Source: Dechloromonas hankyongensis
GTDB lineage: Bacteria; Pseudomonadota; Gammaproteobacteria; Burkholderiales; Rhodocyclaceae
Length of the DNA: 64,000 nt
NCBI RefSeq assembly: GCF_022012295.1
Contig: NZ_JAKLTN010000004.1
Location: 62,001 to 126,000, forward strand
Direction of reading: 5' to 3'
Numbering within the stretch: the first letter of the stretch is position 1; every line of letters starts with the position of its first letter. Below, in pieces: positions 1 through 7,931 of this stretch. Both the position numbers and the translations under genes were made by a program. The notes under the pieces were generated by a model. It worked only from the letters and a program-made list of their open reading frames with translations. It was not told the origin of the DNA and made no database searches.

Positions 1-1
1 G

Positions 2-790
2 CGGCCGACCATCCTGCTCGTCGAGGACAACCCGACCAACCGCCGGCTGACCGGGATCGTCCTCGAAAAGGCCGGCTATCGCGTCCTGCTCGCCGCCAGC
101 GCCGCTGCCGCCTGCGCCTGCCTGGAGCGCGAAAGGCTGGATGCCGTCCTGATGGACGTGCAGCTGCCGGACGGCGACGGCTTCCAGGCCACGGCGGCGA
201 TCCGCCGCCGCGAGGCGGCGCACGGCGGCCATGTCCCCATCATCGCCCTGACCGCCCGCACCCTGTCCGGCGACAGCGCGCGCTGCCTGCATGCCGGCAT
301 GGATGCCTACCTCGCCAAGCCGGTCGAGCCGGCCTCGCTGCTCGCCATCCTGCATCACATCACCAGCCAGCAGACTGCCACCGGCCGGCCGCGGCGCCCG
401 GCCGTGGTCGATCGGCGCACCCTGCTCGGCCGGGTCGACGGCGACCGGCGCCTGCTGCGCGAGGTACGCGATCTCTTCCTGCGCGACTGTGCCCGCCTGC
501 TTGCCCGGGTGCGCAGCCTGGCCGGCCGCGATGACGAACGCCTGGCGGCGGCGCTGCATACCCTGCGCGGCATGTGCCAGAGCCTGGCGGCACCGGCTGC
601 AATAGCTGCCGTGTGCGCCCTCGAGGACAGCCCGCCCGGCAGCCGGCAGTTTGCCGGCCGCCTGGCACGGCTCGAATTCGAGATTCGCCGCCTGCGCCTC
701 GATCTGCTCGTACTGGCCGGCGCCGGCCGCCGGCTGCGCTACCACCTGGCGCGGCGCGGCACGGCCGATGGCGAAGGAGCTCCGGGATGA
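2..790 (+). CDS. C-terminal part of a hybrid sensor kinase: receiver plus Hpt domain (5' truncated by window edge)
   Basis: The reading frame is open from the first bases of the window, so the N-terminus lies outside. The 262 visible residues begin with a receiver domain: acidic pair VEDN at residues 7-10, phospho-acceptor Asp52 in LMDVQLPDG, Thr84 in ALTA and Lys106 in LAKPVE. An Hpt domain follows, with phospho-acceptor His186 in the motif LHTLRGMCQSLA. This is the tail of a multistep phosphorelay kinase, but the kinase core is not seen. The stop overlaps the start of the next gene by four bases (ATGA), so the two are co-translated, and the PhoB-like regulator is the likely partner (inference). 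It could also be a stand-alone receiver-Hpt protein. Confidence 0.85.
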   Translation, partial: RPTILLVEDNPTNRRLTGIVLEKAGYRVLLAASAAAACACLERERLDAVLMDVQLPDGDGFQATAAIRRREAAHGGHVPIIALTARTLSGDSARCLHAGMDAYLAKPVEPASLLAILHHITSQQTATGRPRRPAVVDRRTLLGRVDGDRRLLREVRDLFLRDCARLLARVRSLAGRDDERLAAALHTLRGMCQSLAAPAAIAAVCALEDSPPGSRQFAGRLARLEFEIRRLRLDLLVLAGAGRRLRYHLARRGTADGEGAPG

Positions 791-1527
791 TCAGTTCGAT
801 ACTCGTGGTCGAGGACGAGGCCGTCACCCAGCGCCTGATCCAGGCCAATCTCGAACGGGCCGGCCACCAGGTGCGCTGCGCCACCACGGTGCTCGCCGCC
901 GAGGCCGAAATCTGCAAGCTGCTGCCCGACCTCATCCTGCTCGACTGGGTGCTGCCCGACATTTCCGGCCTGACGCTGGTGCGCCGGCTGCGCGCCGACC
1001 CGCGCACGCGCGAAGTGCCGATCATCATGCTCACGTCGCGCGGGCGGGAATGCGACAAGCTGACCGGCCTCGAAGTCGGCGCCGACGACTACATCAGCAA
1101 ACCCTTTTCGCCGCTCGAGCTGCTCGCCCGAGTCAAGGCCGTACTGCGCCGGCGGGCGCCGCAGCTGACCGACGACGTGGTCGAGTTCGAAGGCATCACC
1201 ATCGATCCCGGCGCCAACCGGATCACCGCCGGCGGCCGCGACATCGAGCTGGGCGCCATCGAATTCCGCATGCTGCATTTCTTCGCCACCCATCCCAACC
1301 GGGTGTACAGCCGCACCCAGCTGCTCAACGAGGTGTGGGGCGACCACATCTTCGTCGAGGAACGCACCGTCGACGTGCATATCCGCGGCCTGCGCCGGGC
1401 GCTGGCCCCGTCCGGCCACGACTCCCTGCTCGAAACCGTGCGCGGCACCGGCTACAGCTTCCGCAACAACAGCGCCGTCCGCATCGCCGCGCCGGCAGTG
1501 CCGACGCCGCCGCCCGGGGTGCCCTGA
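787..1527 (+). CDS. OmpR/PhoB-family response regulator
   Basis: A 246-residue DNA-binding response regulator. The receiver has VVEDE at residues 7-11, phospho-acceptor Asp53 in LLDWVLPD and Lys105 in YISKPFSP. A winged-helix domain follows from about residue 130 (RMLHFFATHPNRVYSRTQLL, then ERTVDVHIRGLRRAL and TVRGTGYSF). The receiver and wing resemble PhoB closely, but no pst or phoU gene is nearby and the partner is a hybrid kinase, so a phosphate role should not be assumed. The ATG overlaps the upstream stop as ATGA. The last 20 residues are Pro/Ala-rich and look non-structural. Confidence 0.9.
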   Translation: MISSILVVEDEAVTQRLIQANLERAGHQVRCATTVLAAEAEICKLLPDLILLDWVLPDISGLTLVRRLRADPRTREVPIIMLTSRGRECDKLTGLEVGADDYISKPFSPLELLARVKAVLRRRAPQLTDDVVEFEGITIDPGANRITAGGRDIELGAIEFRMLHFFATHPNRVYSRTQLLNEVWGDHIFVEERTVDVHIRGLRRALAPSGHDSLLETVRGTGYSFRNNSAVRIAAPAVPTPPPGVP

Positions 1528-1528
1528 G

Positions 1529-1546
1529 GCGGCGCTTCAGCGCCGC
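1529..1546. terminator. GC-rich hairpin between convergent genes
   Basis: A perfect 8-bp stem (GCGGCGCT / AGCGCCGC) with a 2-base loop lies directly after the regulator stop and overlaps the last codons of the convergent VanZ-like gene. There is no T-run, so it may only pause transcription or may act on both strands. Confidence 0.5.
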
Positions 1547-1914
1547 AGGCGAGGGAGCACGACGACAGCCAGCACGGCGGCCGTCAGGTCGGTGAGAAAG
1601 TCGGTGTAGTCGGCCGAACGCCCGGGCAGGCTGATCTGATGCCACTCGTCGGCGGCGCCGATGCTGGCGGTCAGGATGACGACGACGAGCGGCAGATGGC
1701 CGTCGAGGGCGACCCACAGCAAGGTCGCGATGGTGAAGAAGGCGGTGAGATGGGCCAGCTTGTCGAGCGGTTCGGGAAACAGCCCGACCGCCACCGGCTT
1801 GGCCCCCAGGTAGAAAAGCAGGAAGACGAAAAGGATGGCCCCGCACAGGCAGAACCAGCGTTGGCTGAGGGCAAAGGCGCGAACGGACAAGGCGATCTCG
1901 ATCAATGGATTCAA
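1537..1914 (-). CDS. VanZ-like family membrane protein
   Basis: A 125-residue integral membrane protein with about four hydrophobic segments. It carries the VanZ-family signature: DKLAHLTAFF at residues 51-60, then DEWHQ at 89-93, LPGRS at 96-100 and ADYTDFLTD at 101-109. The family is named after the teicoplanin-resistance protein VanZ. In betaproteobacteria such small members often sit at the edge of exopolysaccharide loci, as here, where it lies next to the sugar transferase on the same strand. The biochemical role is unknown. The 3' end converges on the PhoB-like gene. Confidence 0.75.
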   Translation of the reverse strand: MNPLIEIALSVRAFALSQRWFCLCGAILFVFLLFYLGAKPVAVGLFPEPLDKLAHLTAFFTIATLLWVALDGHLPLVVVILTASIGAADEWHQISLPGRSADYTDFLTDLTAAVLAVVVLPRLRR

Positions 1915-2072
1915 ACTGGCAACCTCGGTTGGACACGACCGCCGCCACCCGGCGGGCGAATCGCCGTGCGGGCGTCAAAGCCGGCATGGGTGCAGCCGGC
2001 CGGAGAGGGATATGCGGTCAACGGGGGTTTCAGGAGGGGGTTCAGGGGGAATTGCACGGGAGGTTTCACGGT

Positions 2073-3512
2073 TCAGTAGGCGTTCGGCTTCTTCCAGACG
2101 ACGAACAGGGTTTTCAGGATGATTTCCAGGTCCCAGCGCAGCGACCAGCCGCGCAGGTAGGCAAGGTCGTAATCGACGCGCCTCTGCATCTTTTCCAGAA
2201 CATCGGTCTCGCCGCGCAGGCCGTTGACCTGGGCCCAGCCGGTGATCCCCGGCCTGACCTTGTGGCGCAGCATGTAGCCGTTGATCAGCTTGCGGTACAA
2301 CTCGTTGTGGGCGACGGCATGCGGGCGCGGCCCGACCACGCTCATCCGCCCCTGCAGCACGTTGATGAACTGCGGCAGTTCGTCGAGCGAGGTGCGGCGC
2401 AGGAAGGCGCCGAGCCGCGTGACCCGGCTGTCGTTGCGGGTGGCCTGGCGGATTTCGTCGCCATCCTCGGCCACCGTCATGGTGCGGAACTTGTAGACCA
2501 CGATCTCGTGGCCGTCGAGGCCGTAGCGCCGCTGGCGGAAAATCACCGGGCCGGGCGACTGGATGCGGATGGCGATGGCGATGGCCAGCATCAGGGGTGC
2601 GATCAGGATCAGGATCAGGCTGGCCAGGACCAGGTCGCTGGCCCGCTTGAGCGGCCCGCTGACACCGTAATGGGGCGTCTCGCAGATGCCGACCACCGGC
2701 ATGCCGCCCACCGTGTCGAGGCGCGCCTGGATCAGGTCGCAGACGAAAATGTCGGGCGTGAAGTAGATCGACGCAGTGGTGTCGCGCAATTCGTCGAGCA
2801 GCCTCAGGATGCGCGGCTGCGACGCCATGGGCAGCGTGATGTAGATGCGGTCGATGGCGTGCTGCTTGACGTAGGCCGCCACCTTGCCGAGCGGCCCGAG
2901 CACGTCGCCATCGCTTTCCGGGTGCAGGCGCGAGGTCCGGTCGTCGAAATAGCCGGCGATGCGGATGCCGAGGTCGGGTGCGCCGGCGAGGGCGGCAGCG
3001 AGCTGCCGGCTCAACTGCCCGCGGCCGACGATGATGGCCGAGCGCGGCCCACCCTCGGCCGCCATCACGAAGGGCAGGACGAGCGGAAACAGGTAGTGGA
3101 TGGCAATCTGCAGCAGGGGCGTGAGCAGCGCCCAGGCCACCAGCACGCGTGGATCGAAGTGGTCGAGCAGTTGCGTCGCCCAGCCGAGCAGGAGCAGCAG
3201 GGCGACCACCAGCAGCCAGCCGGAGAGCACGCTGGCGATGGTTCCCGCCAGGCTGCCGCGGCGCGGCGAGCGCCCGGGGAAGGACAGCGCGAAGACGAAG
3301 ATGGCGAGGATCAGGTAGGCGCCATCCACCGGCTGGCGGAAAAAGGCGGCGCACAGCGGCAGGGCGAGCGCAGCCAGGGCCGGGCCGAGCAAGGCGCGCA
3401 TCAGTCCGGTCGAGGTAAGCGCATAGCCCTGCAGGTAGGGTCCGGACGGATGGACGATTTGCACGATGAGCCACCAGGGCCGGTCAAGCTGAGCGAACGG
3501 GGCGAACGGCAA
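2073..3512 (-). CDS. Undecaprenyl-phosphate sugar-1-phosphate transferase (WcaJ/EpsB type)
   Basis: Family knowledge says this enzyme starts exopolysaccharide repeat-unit synthesis by moving a hexose-1-phosphate from a UDP-sugar to undecaprenyl phosphate at the inner membrane. The 479-residue product has several N-terminal membrane segments, a nucleotide-binding-like middle (IIVGRGQLSRQL), one membrane segment near residue 290, and a C-terminal bacterial sugar transferase domain with SPGPVIFRQ, KFRTM, RRTSLDELPQ, MSVVGPRP and VRPGITGWAQV. Length fits the polyisoprenyl-phosphate hexose-1-phosphate transferases. The start is uncertain: the frame opens with TTG at 3512, with GTG and ATG alternatives 48 and about 110 bases downstream and no strong ribosome site. 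It is divergent from epsA. Confidence 0.88.
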   Translation of the reverse strand: MPFAPFAQLDRPWWLIVQIVHPSGPYLQGYALTSTGLMRALLGPALAALALPLCAAFFRQPVDGAYLILAIFVFALSFPGRSPRRGSLAGTIASVLSGWLLVVALLLLLGWATQLLDHFDPRVLVAWALLTPLLQIAIHYLFPLVLPFVMAAEGGPRSAIIVGRGQLSRQLAAALAGAPDLGIRIAGYFDDRTSRLHPESDGDVLGPLGKVAAYVKQHAIDRIYITLPMASQPRILRLLDELRDTTASIYFTPDIFVCDLIQARLDTVGGMPVVGICETPHYGVSGPLKRASDLVLASLILILIAPLMLAIAIAIRIQSPGPVIFRQRRYGLDGHEIVVYKFRTMTVAEDGDEIRQATRNDSRVTRLGAFLRRTSLDELPQFINVLQGRMSVVGPRPHAVAHNELYRKLINGYMLRHKVRPGITGWAQVNGLRGETDVLEKMQRRVDYDLAYLRGWSLRWDLEIILKTLFVVWKKPNAY

Positions 3513-3686
3513 CCGGCTCGCTCATCGGGCAACTCTCGCGCGGCACCGGCGCGGCGTTCGTTGTTGCATGGCGTTCTCCAGGCTGGTTCACGTCGCTGCG
3601 AATCTAGGCCGCCGCCTTTAAGGCCCCGGCCGGCCGCCCTAGGCCGTTCGGCGTATTCCGGCGCCCGCTGCCGCCAGCGGCGCGCA

Positions 3687-3710
3687 AGTGATTAGCCGTG
3701 CTTAATCACT
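3687..3710. promoter_or_regulatory. 8-bp inverted repeat in the divergent region between sugar transferase and epsA
   Basis: AGTGATTA and TAATCACT form a perfect 8-bp dyad with an 8-base spacer, about 56 bases before the epsA start and 175 before the divergent transferase start. It is the most AT-rich stretch of that intergenic region. Size and place suit an operator for a LuxR-type regulator such as EpsA, which would then control both directions. This is inference from position and symmetry only. Confidence 0.5.
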
Positions 3711-3766
3711 ACTTAATATCCCCTTCGCAACACTGGTAACCATCCATTTTCTGAGCGGGGCGACTC

Positions 3767-4636
3767 ATGCAACTCACCGACCTCCAGACTCGCGCGACCG
3801 ATACCGCCCAGGCCAGTGCAGAACCTTCCAGCGGAGAGGCCATGCCCAATCCCGGACCGGAATCGTCGTCGCCCTTCATCGACCCCCTCGAACTCGAGGC
3901 TTTGGGGCTGATCCTCGAACATTCCCTGAAGGTGCATACCTCCCATCATTTCTTTTGCTGGACGCAGGGCCTGCTGCAGAACCTGATCCGCCACGAGGTG
4001 CTGATCTGCGCGCTGCGCAACGGCGAGTCGAACAACTTCCACGTCGACAGCTTCTCGTCCGCCGCCGGCGAGCCGACCGTGGTTAGCAACCTGTTCGGCC
4101 AGGACACGCTGCTCGTGCCGCAACTGATCAAGGAGTGGGAGGAAAACGACTTCCGCCCGGTATTCCTCGACCTGGCGCACAGCGACATGGCGGTCAACAG
4201 CCCGCTCGGCCGCGAACTGAGCCGCATGGGCGCCACCGAGGTCTTCGCCCACGGCACTTACGACACCTTCGGCTGGCCGGTCAGTTTCTTCATTTTCGGC
4301 TGTACACCCGGCAGCATCGCGCCCCGCCACTACCCGCTGGCGGCACTGCTCGTGCCCTCGCTGCACACCGCCTGGATCCACACCCAGTTCACGCGCCAGG
4401 CGCCGCTCTGGCAAACCCGGGGCCACGCCGGCAGCAGCGACCTGCTGACCGCCCGCGAGCAGGAAATCCTCGGCTGGATCTACCGCGGCAAGAGCAATAT
4501 CGAAATCGGCATGATCCTCGGCATCAGCCCGCTGACCGTGAAGAACCACGTGCAGAAGATCCTGCGCCGGCTCGACGTCCTGAACCGTGCCCAGGCCGTC
4601 GGCAAGGCGCTGGCCCTGCGCATCCTGGATGGCTAG
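3767..4636 (+). CDS. epsA: LuxR-family exopolysaccharide regulator EpsA
   Basis: A 289-residue transcriptional regulator. The N-terminal 200 residues match the EpsA-type ligand/sensor region (HTSHHFFCWTQGLLQNLIRHEVLICA, seen here as consecutive blocks around residues 60-85). A LuxR helix-turn-helix lies at about 225-285 (LTAREQEILGWIYRGKSN, GISPLTVKNHVQKILRRL). EpsA proteins are described from Methylobacillus exopolysaccharide loci and associate with EpsL and PEP-CTERM systems, both present in this window. The gene is divergent from the sugar transferase and precedes the PEP-CTERM-like gene and the polymerase, so it likely controls this locus. The first 25 residues look unstructured, so an internal start is possible. 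Confidence 0.85.
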   Translation: MQLTDLQTRATDTAQASAEPSSGEAMPNPGPESSSPFIDPLELEALGLILEHSLKVHTSHHFFCWTQGLLQNLIRHEVLICALRNGESNNFHVDSFSSAAGEPTVVSNLFGQDTLLVPQLIKEWEENDFRPVFLDLAHSDMAVNSPLGRELSRMGATEVFAHGTYDTFGWPVSFFIFGCTPGSIAPRHYPLAALLVPSLHTAWIHTQFTRQAPLWQTRGHAGSSDLLTAREQEILGWIYRGKSNIEIGMILGISPLTVKNHVQKILRRLDVLNRAQAVGKALALRILDG

Positions 4637-4655
4637 GAAAACGTCTCAGATTTTC

Positions 4656-4681
4656 GTCATTCCCGCCTCCGCGGGGATGAC
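4656..4681. repeat. ATTCCCGC-type intergenic palindrome
   Basis: GTCATTCCCGC and GCGGGGATGAC pair at 10 of 11 positions around a 4-base loop, 20 bases after epsA. The same CATTCCCGC/GCGGGAAT family occurs at 35198-35259. Such elements are common dispersed repeats in proteobacteria and can act as transcription terminators, here after epsA. Confidence 0.65.
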
Positions 4682-4729
4682 ATTTCCGAATCGATCGGTG
4701 CTTCCCAACCTGATGCGGAGGGATTCACG

Positions 4730-5014
4730 ATGCAAATCCTCAAACTCCTGGCCATCGCCATCCTCACCATCCATCTGGCCGGCGCGGCGGAGCCGGCTGG
4801 CTCCGGCAGTCCACCCGTTCCGCGGCTCGTCAACGGCGGGGCGGAATCGCCGGCCGGCCAGGAACGGCATCCCGGCTCGGTGCTCGACCCGCCAGCCGAC
4901 GGCGACGGCTATCGCTTTTCGCTGGCCATCGAGCCGCAGCCGGAGAACTGGAGCCTGCTGCTCGGCGGCTTGCTCAGCATCGGCTTCATCGTCGGCCGCC
5001 GGCTGGCGAACTAG
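4730..5014 (+). CDS. Small exported protein with PEP-CTERM-like sorting signal
   Basis: A 94-residue protein. It has an N-terminal signal peptide (MQILKLLAIAILTIHLAGAA), a short Gly/Pro-rich body, and a C-terminal tripartite signal: PQPENW at about residues 70-75, a hydrophobic segment (SLLLGGLLSIGFIV) and a short basic end (GRRLAN). That layout matches PEP-CTERM signals, which exosortases recognise and cleave at the inner membrane; the canonical PEP is relaxed to PQPEN here. A good ribosome site (GGAGGG) lies 8 bases before the ATG. The setting between epsA and the polymerase is typical of PEP-CTERM/exopolysaccharide loci. No exosortase gene is in the window, so the processing enzyme must be encoded elsewhere. 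Confidence 0.65.
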   Translation: MQILKLLAIAILTIHLAGAAEPAGSGSPPVPRLVNGGAESPAGQERHPGSVLDPPADGDGYRFSLAIEPQPENWSLLLGGLLSIGFIVGRRLAN

Positions 5015-5242
5015 GCGGCGGGGTCGCGGGCGGCTGGTCCAATCGGCACATGCCGGAACGGCGGCGGAATCCCAACAGCTTGCTTAGCCTGCTTTCGATG
5101 CCGCAGCCGGGCCCGGCCCGCCGACTCCGCTCCGGCATCCCGCCCTCCATCCACCAGGTGCCGCCGTGACCGCAATCTTCTCCATCCCGCCGTTGCCGCC
5201 TGTTTCCCTGCCCTTGCCGGCGGACCGGAAGGCGGTCGGGCG

Positions 5243-6751
5243 ATGAGCGATGGCCTGGTGGTCGGCATGGACGGTCCGGCCGGGAAAGCGCCGGCACCGG
5301 CGCAGCCGCCGGCCGTAACGTGGCCGGCCCGCCTGCTCGCCGATCCGGTCCATACCCGGTCGACCGTGTTCTACCTGGCACTCGCCGCGGCGGTCGGCGG
5401 CACTGCGGTCGCCCTCGCCGACCTCAACGCGCTGCTGGTCTGCGTCTCGCTGCTCGCTTGCGTCTTCATCGCCCTCGATTTCCGCATCGGCGTCGTGCTG
5501 CTCATCCTGCTCATGCCGGTTTCGGCCAGCGCGCTGTTTCCGCACGCCATCGCCGGCATCACCGGCCTCAATCCGCTCAACCTGCTGCTGCTCGGCACGC
5601 TGGGTGCCTGCATCGTGCACCGTTCGCTCGCCCCGCCGGCCGCGCCGCTGGTCCCCGCCCCGCTGTTCTGGCGCTACCTGCTCCCCATCGCCCTCGCCGG
5701 GCTGCTCGGCTCGCGGCACGTGGCCGACATCCCGGCCTTTTTCCAGGCGGCCGAATTGATCAATTTCGACAGCGCCGGCAGCTACCTGCGCGACATGATG
5801 ATCAAGCCGCTGTTCATGGTCCTCTTCGCCGTGCTGATCGGCGCCGCGCTGGTCCGCACCCGGCAGCCCGACCGTTTCCTGCTGCCCATGCTGCTGTCGA
5901 TCTGGCTGATGGGCCTGCTCACCATCGTCTTCGTCTTCGTCTCCGGCGTCAGCTTCAGCCAGCTGTCGAGCAGCGAATCGCGCGCCTTCTTTGCGCCGCT
6001 CGGCATGCACGCCAACGACCTCGGCCGCTGCTACGCGATCGCCTACGCCCTGCTGCTGTTTACCCTGACCGGGTGCACCGAGCACCGCCAGCGTCTCGCC
6101 ATCCTCACCACCATGGGCATGGTCGTGCTGGCGCTGATCATGACCTTCTCACGCGGCGCCTTTCTCGGCTTCGCGGTAGTCAACGTGCTGTTCCTGATCT
6201 CGCGCCGGCACATCGTGGCGCTGGTCGTCGGCACGCTGATGCTGGCCGGGCTGGTGCTGCTCCTCCCCGACGCCGTCTTCCTCCGCCTCCAGGCCGGCTG
6301 GAACGGCGGCATGAACGCGGTCAGCGCCGGGCGCATCGACAACATCTGGCTGCCGCTGCTGCCCGACGTGTGGAAGCATCCGGTCATCGGCAACGGCCTG
6401 GGGGCCATCCTGTGGTCGCCGGCGATGCGGGGCGGCAATGTGCTGATGGTCACCCATCCCCACAACGCCTACCTGCGCGCCGTGCTCGACATGGGTTTCG
6501 TCGGCCTGGCGCTCCTGCTCGCCTACTTCGCCCACGTCTGGCGGAGCTTTCGCCGGCTCTACCGCGACCCGGCCGTGACGCCGCTGTGCCGCGGCCTGTT
6601 CGAAGGAGCAGCGGTCGGCCTGGTCGCTTTCCTGGCCACCGGCCTGGTCGGCAGCAGCCTGAGCCCGGTGCCCGAGCAGAGTTTCCTGTGGTTCGCCATC
6701 GGCATGATGTACGGCGAACTGGCCCGCCGCCGGGAGAACGGCCGTGGCTAA
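5243..6751 (+). CDS. O-antigen ligase/polymerase family protein (Wzy-like)
   Basis: A 502-residue inner-membrane protein with about a dozen hydrophobic segments. It has the large periplasmic loop and conserved pieces of the O-antigen ligase (Wzy_C) family: TFSRGAFLGF around residue 300, GNGLGAILW near 380 and THPHNAYLRAV near 400. In an exopolysaccharide locus with a Wzx flippase it most likely polymerises lipid-linked repeat units on the periplasmic face; a ligase role cannot be excluded. A GGAAGG stretch precedes the ATG by about 12 bases. The stop overlaps the GTG start of the next glycosyltransferase by 8 bases, so the genes form an operon. Confidence 0.85.
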   Translation: MSDGLVVGMDGPAGKAPAPAQPPAVTWPARLLADPVHTRSTVFYLALAAAVGGTAVALADLNALLVCVSLLACVFIALDFRIGVVLLILLMPVSASALFPHAIAGITGLNPLNLLLLGTLGACIVHRSLAPPAAPLVPAPLFWRYLLPIALAGLLGSRHVADIPAFFQAAELINFDSAGSYLRDMMIKPLFMVLFAVLIGAALVRTRQPDRFLLPMLLSIWLMGLLTIVFVFVSGVSFSQLSSSESRAFFAPLGMHANDLGRCYAIAYALLLFTLTGCTEHRQRLAILTTMGMVVLALIMTFSRGAFLGFAVVNVLFLISRRHIVALVVGTLMLAGLVLLLPDAVFLRLQAGWNGGMNAVSAGRIDNIWLPLLPDVWKHPVIGNGLGAILWSPAMRGGNVLMVTHPHNAYLRAVLDMGFVGLALLLAYFAHVWRSFRRLYRDPAVTPLCRGLFEGAAVGLVAFLATGLVGSSLSPVPEQSFLWFAIGMMYGELARRRENGRG

Positions 6752-7931
6752 GATCGGCATCGTCGGCCAGGCGCCCGTCCCGGCCGAGAACGCCGCCGGC
6801 CTGCCCCACGTCTGTTTCGTCGCCCCGAAGGCGTGGCCGGTATTCTCCGGCGACAGCAGCATCGCCATCGTCGGCGGCGCCGAGGTCCAGCAGAGCATGC
6901 TGGCCCGCATGCTGGCCCAGGCCGGCTACCCGGTGTCGATGATCTGCCTCGACTACGGCCAGCCGCAGGGCGCAGTGGTCGATGGCGTCACGGTTTACAA
7001 GGCTTACCGCCCGAACGCCGGAGTGCCCGTGCTGCGCTTCTTCCATCCGCGCCTGACCGGCATGTGGCGAGCCATGGCCACGGTCGATGCCGACATCTAC
7101 TACCAGCGCTCGCCCGGCATGCTGACCGCCGTGGTCGCCGCCTTCTGCCGGCACCACGGCAAGACCTCGGTCTATGCCGGCGCCTCGGACCACGACTTCC
7201 TGCCCAACCACGAGGACATCCGCCTGCGCCGCGACCGCTGGCTGTACGAACACAGCCTGGGCCGCGTCGACCAGGTGGTGGTGCAGAACGAGAAGCAGCA
7301 ACGCGACTGCCTGGTCTACTACGGCCGCCAGTCGACGCTGATCCCCAGCGCCTACCAGTTGCGGCCGGGCGCCAGCCCGGGCGGCGGCGACCGCATCCTG
7401 TGGGTGAGCACCATGCACCGCGACAAGCGGCCGGAACTCTTCCTCGAACTGGTCCGCCGCCTGCCGCAATTCAAGTTCGTGATGATCGGCGGCCCGGGCG
7501 CCGCGCCGGGCGATACCGACTATTTCAACAGCCTGCAGCACACCGCGGCGACCTTTCCCAATCTCGAATTCACCGGTTTCCTGCCGCTCCCCGAGGTGGA
7601 AGGCTGGTTCGACCGGGCGGCGGTGCTGGTCAATACCTCGACCCACGAGGGCATGCCCAATACCTTCCTGCAGGCCTGGTCGCGCGGCATTCCGACGGTC
7701 ACCCTGTTCGACACCGGTTCGCGGCTGCTTGGTGCCCGAGTCTGTAACGTGGTGCGCGACATCCGCGAGGCGGCCATCGAAATCAGCCGTCTCTTTTCCG
7801 ACGAGCTGTACCGGCGCCGCTCGTCGACGCGCTGCCGCGAATATTTCGCCCACACCCACGAACCAGCCGGGGTGATCGCCAACTACATGCGCCTCTTCGA
7901 CAAGCTGGCTGCCGCCCGGAGCGGTCAATGA
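6744..7931 (+). CDS. Glycosyltransferase, GT4-like
   Basis: A 395-residue cytoplasmic glycosyltransferase of the GT-B fold. The N-terminal half has the Gly-rich AIVGGAEVQQSMLARML motif of GT4 enzymes. The C-terminal half has RILWVSTMHRDKRPELFLEL, FVMIGGPG, FTGFLP and the donor-binding NTSTHEGMPNTFLQAWSRG with its conserved E-x7-E-like spacing. It would add a sugar to the growing lipid-linked repeat unit; donor and acceptor cannot be read from sequence. The start is GTG with a GGGAGA ribosome site 7 bases upstream, inside the end of the polymerase gene. It overlaps the flippase start by four bases. Confidence 0.87.
   Translation: MAKIGIVGQAPVPAENAAGLPHVCFVAPKAWPVFSGDSSIAIVGGAEVQQSMLARMLAQAGYPVSMICLDYGQPQGAVVDGVTVYKAYRPNAGVPVLRFFHPRLTGMWRAMATVDADIYYQRSPGMLTAVVAAFCRHHGKTSVYAGASDHDFLPNHEDIRLRRDRWLYEHSLGRVDQVVVQNEKQQRDCLVYYGRQSTLIPSAYQLRPGASPGGGDRILWVSTMHRDKRPELFLELVRRLPQFKFVMIGGPGAAPGDTDYFNSLQHTAATFPNLEFTGFLPLPEVEGWFDRAAVLVNTSTHEGMPNTFLQAWSRGIPTVTLFDTGSRLLGARVCNVVRDIREAAIEISRLFSDELYRRRSSTRCREYFAHTHEPAGVIANYMRLFDKLAAARSGQ

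Noticed and set aside
1975-3474. Second minus-strand frame within the sugar transferase gene
   Set aside because: Arg/Pro/Ala-rich shadow frame without motifs.
1905-3695. Long plus-strand open frame (about 596 codons) opposite the sugar transferase gene
   Set aside because: It is Gln/Asp/Arg/Gly-rich with no family features and lies exactly antisense to a well-supported gene; such frames are a by-product of high GC content. Many similar long antisense frames were left out for the same reason.
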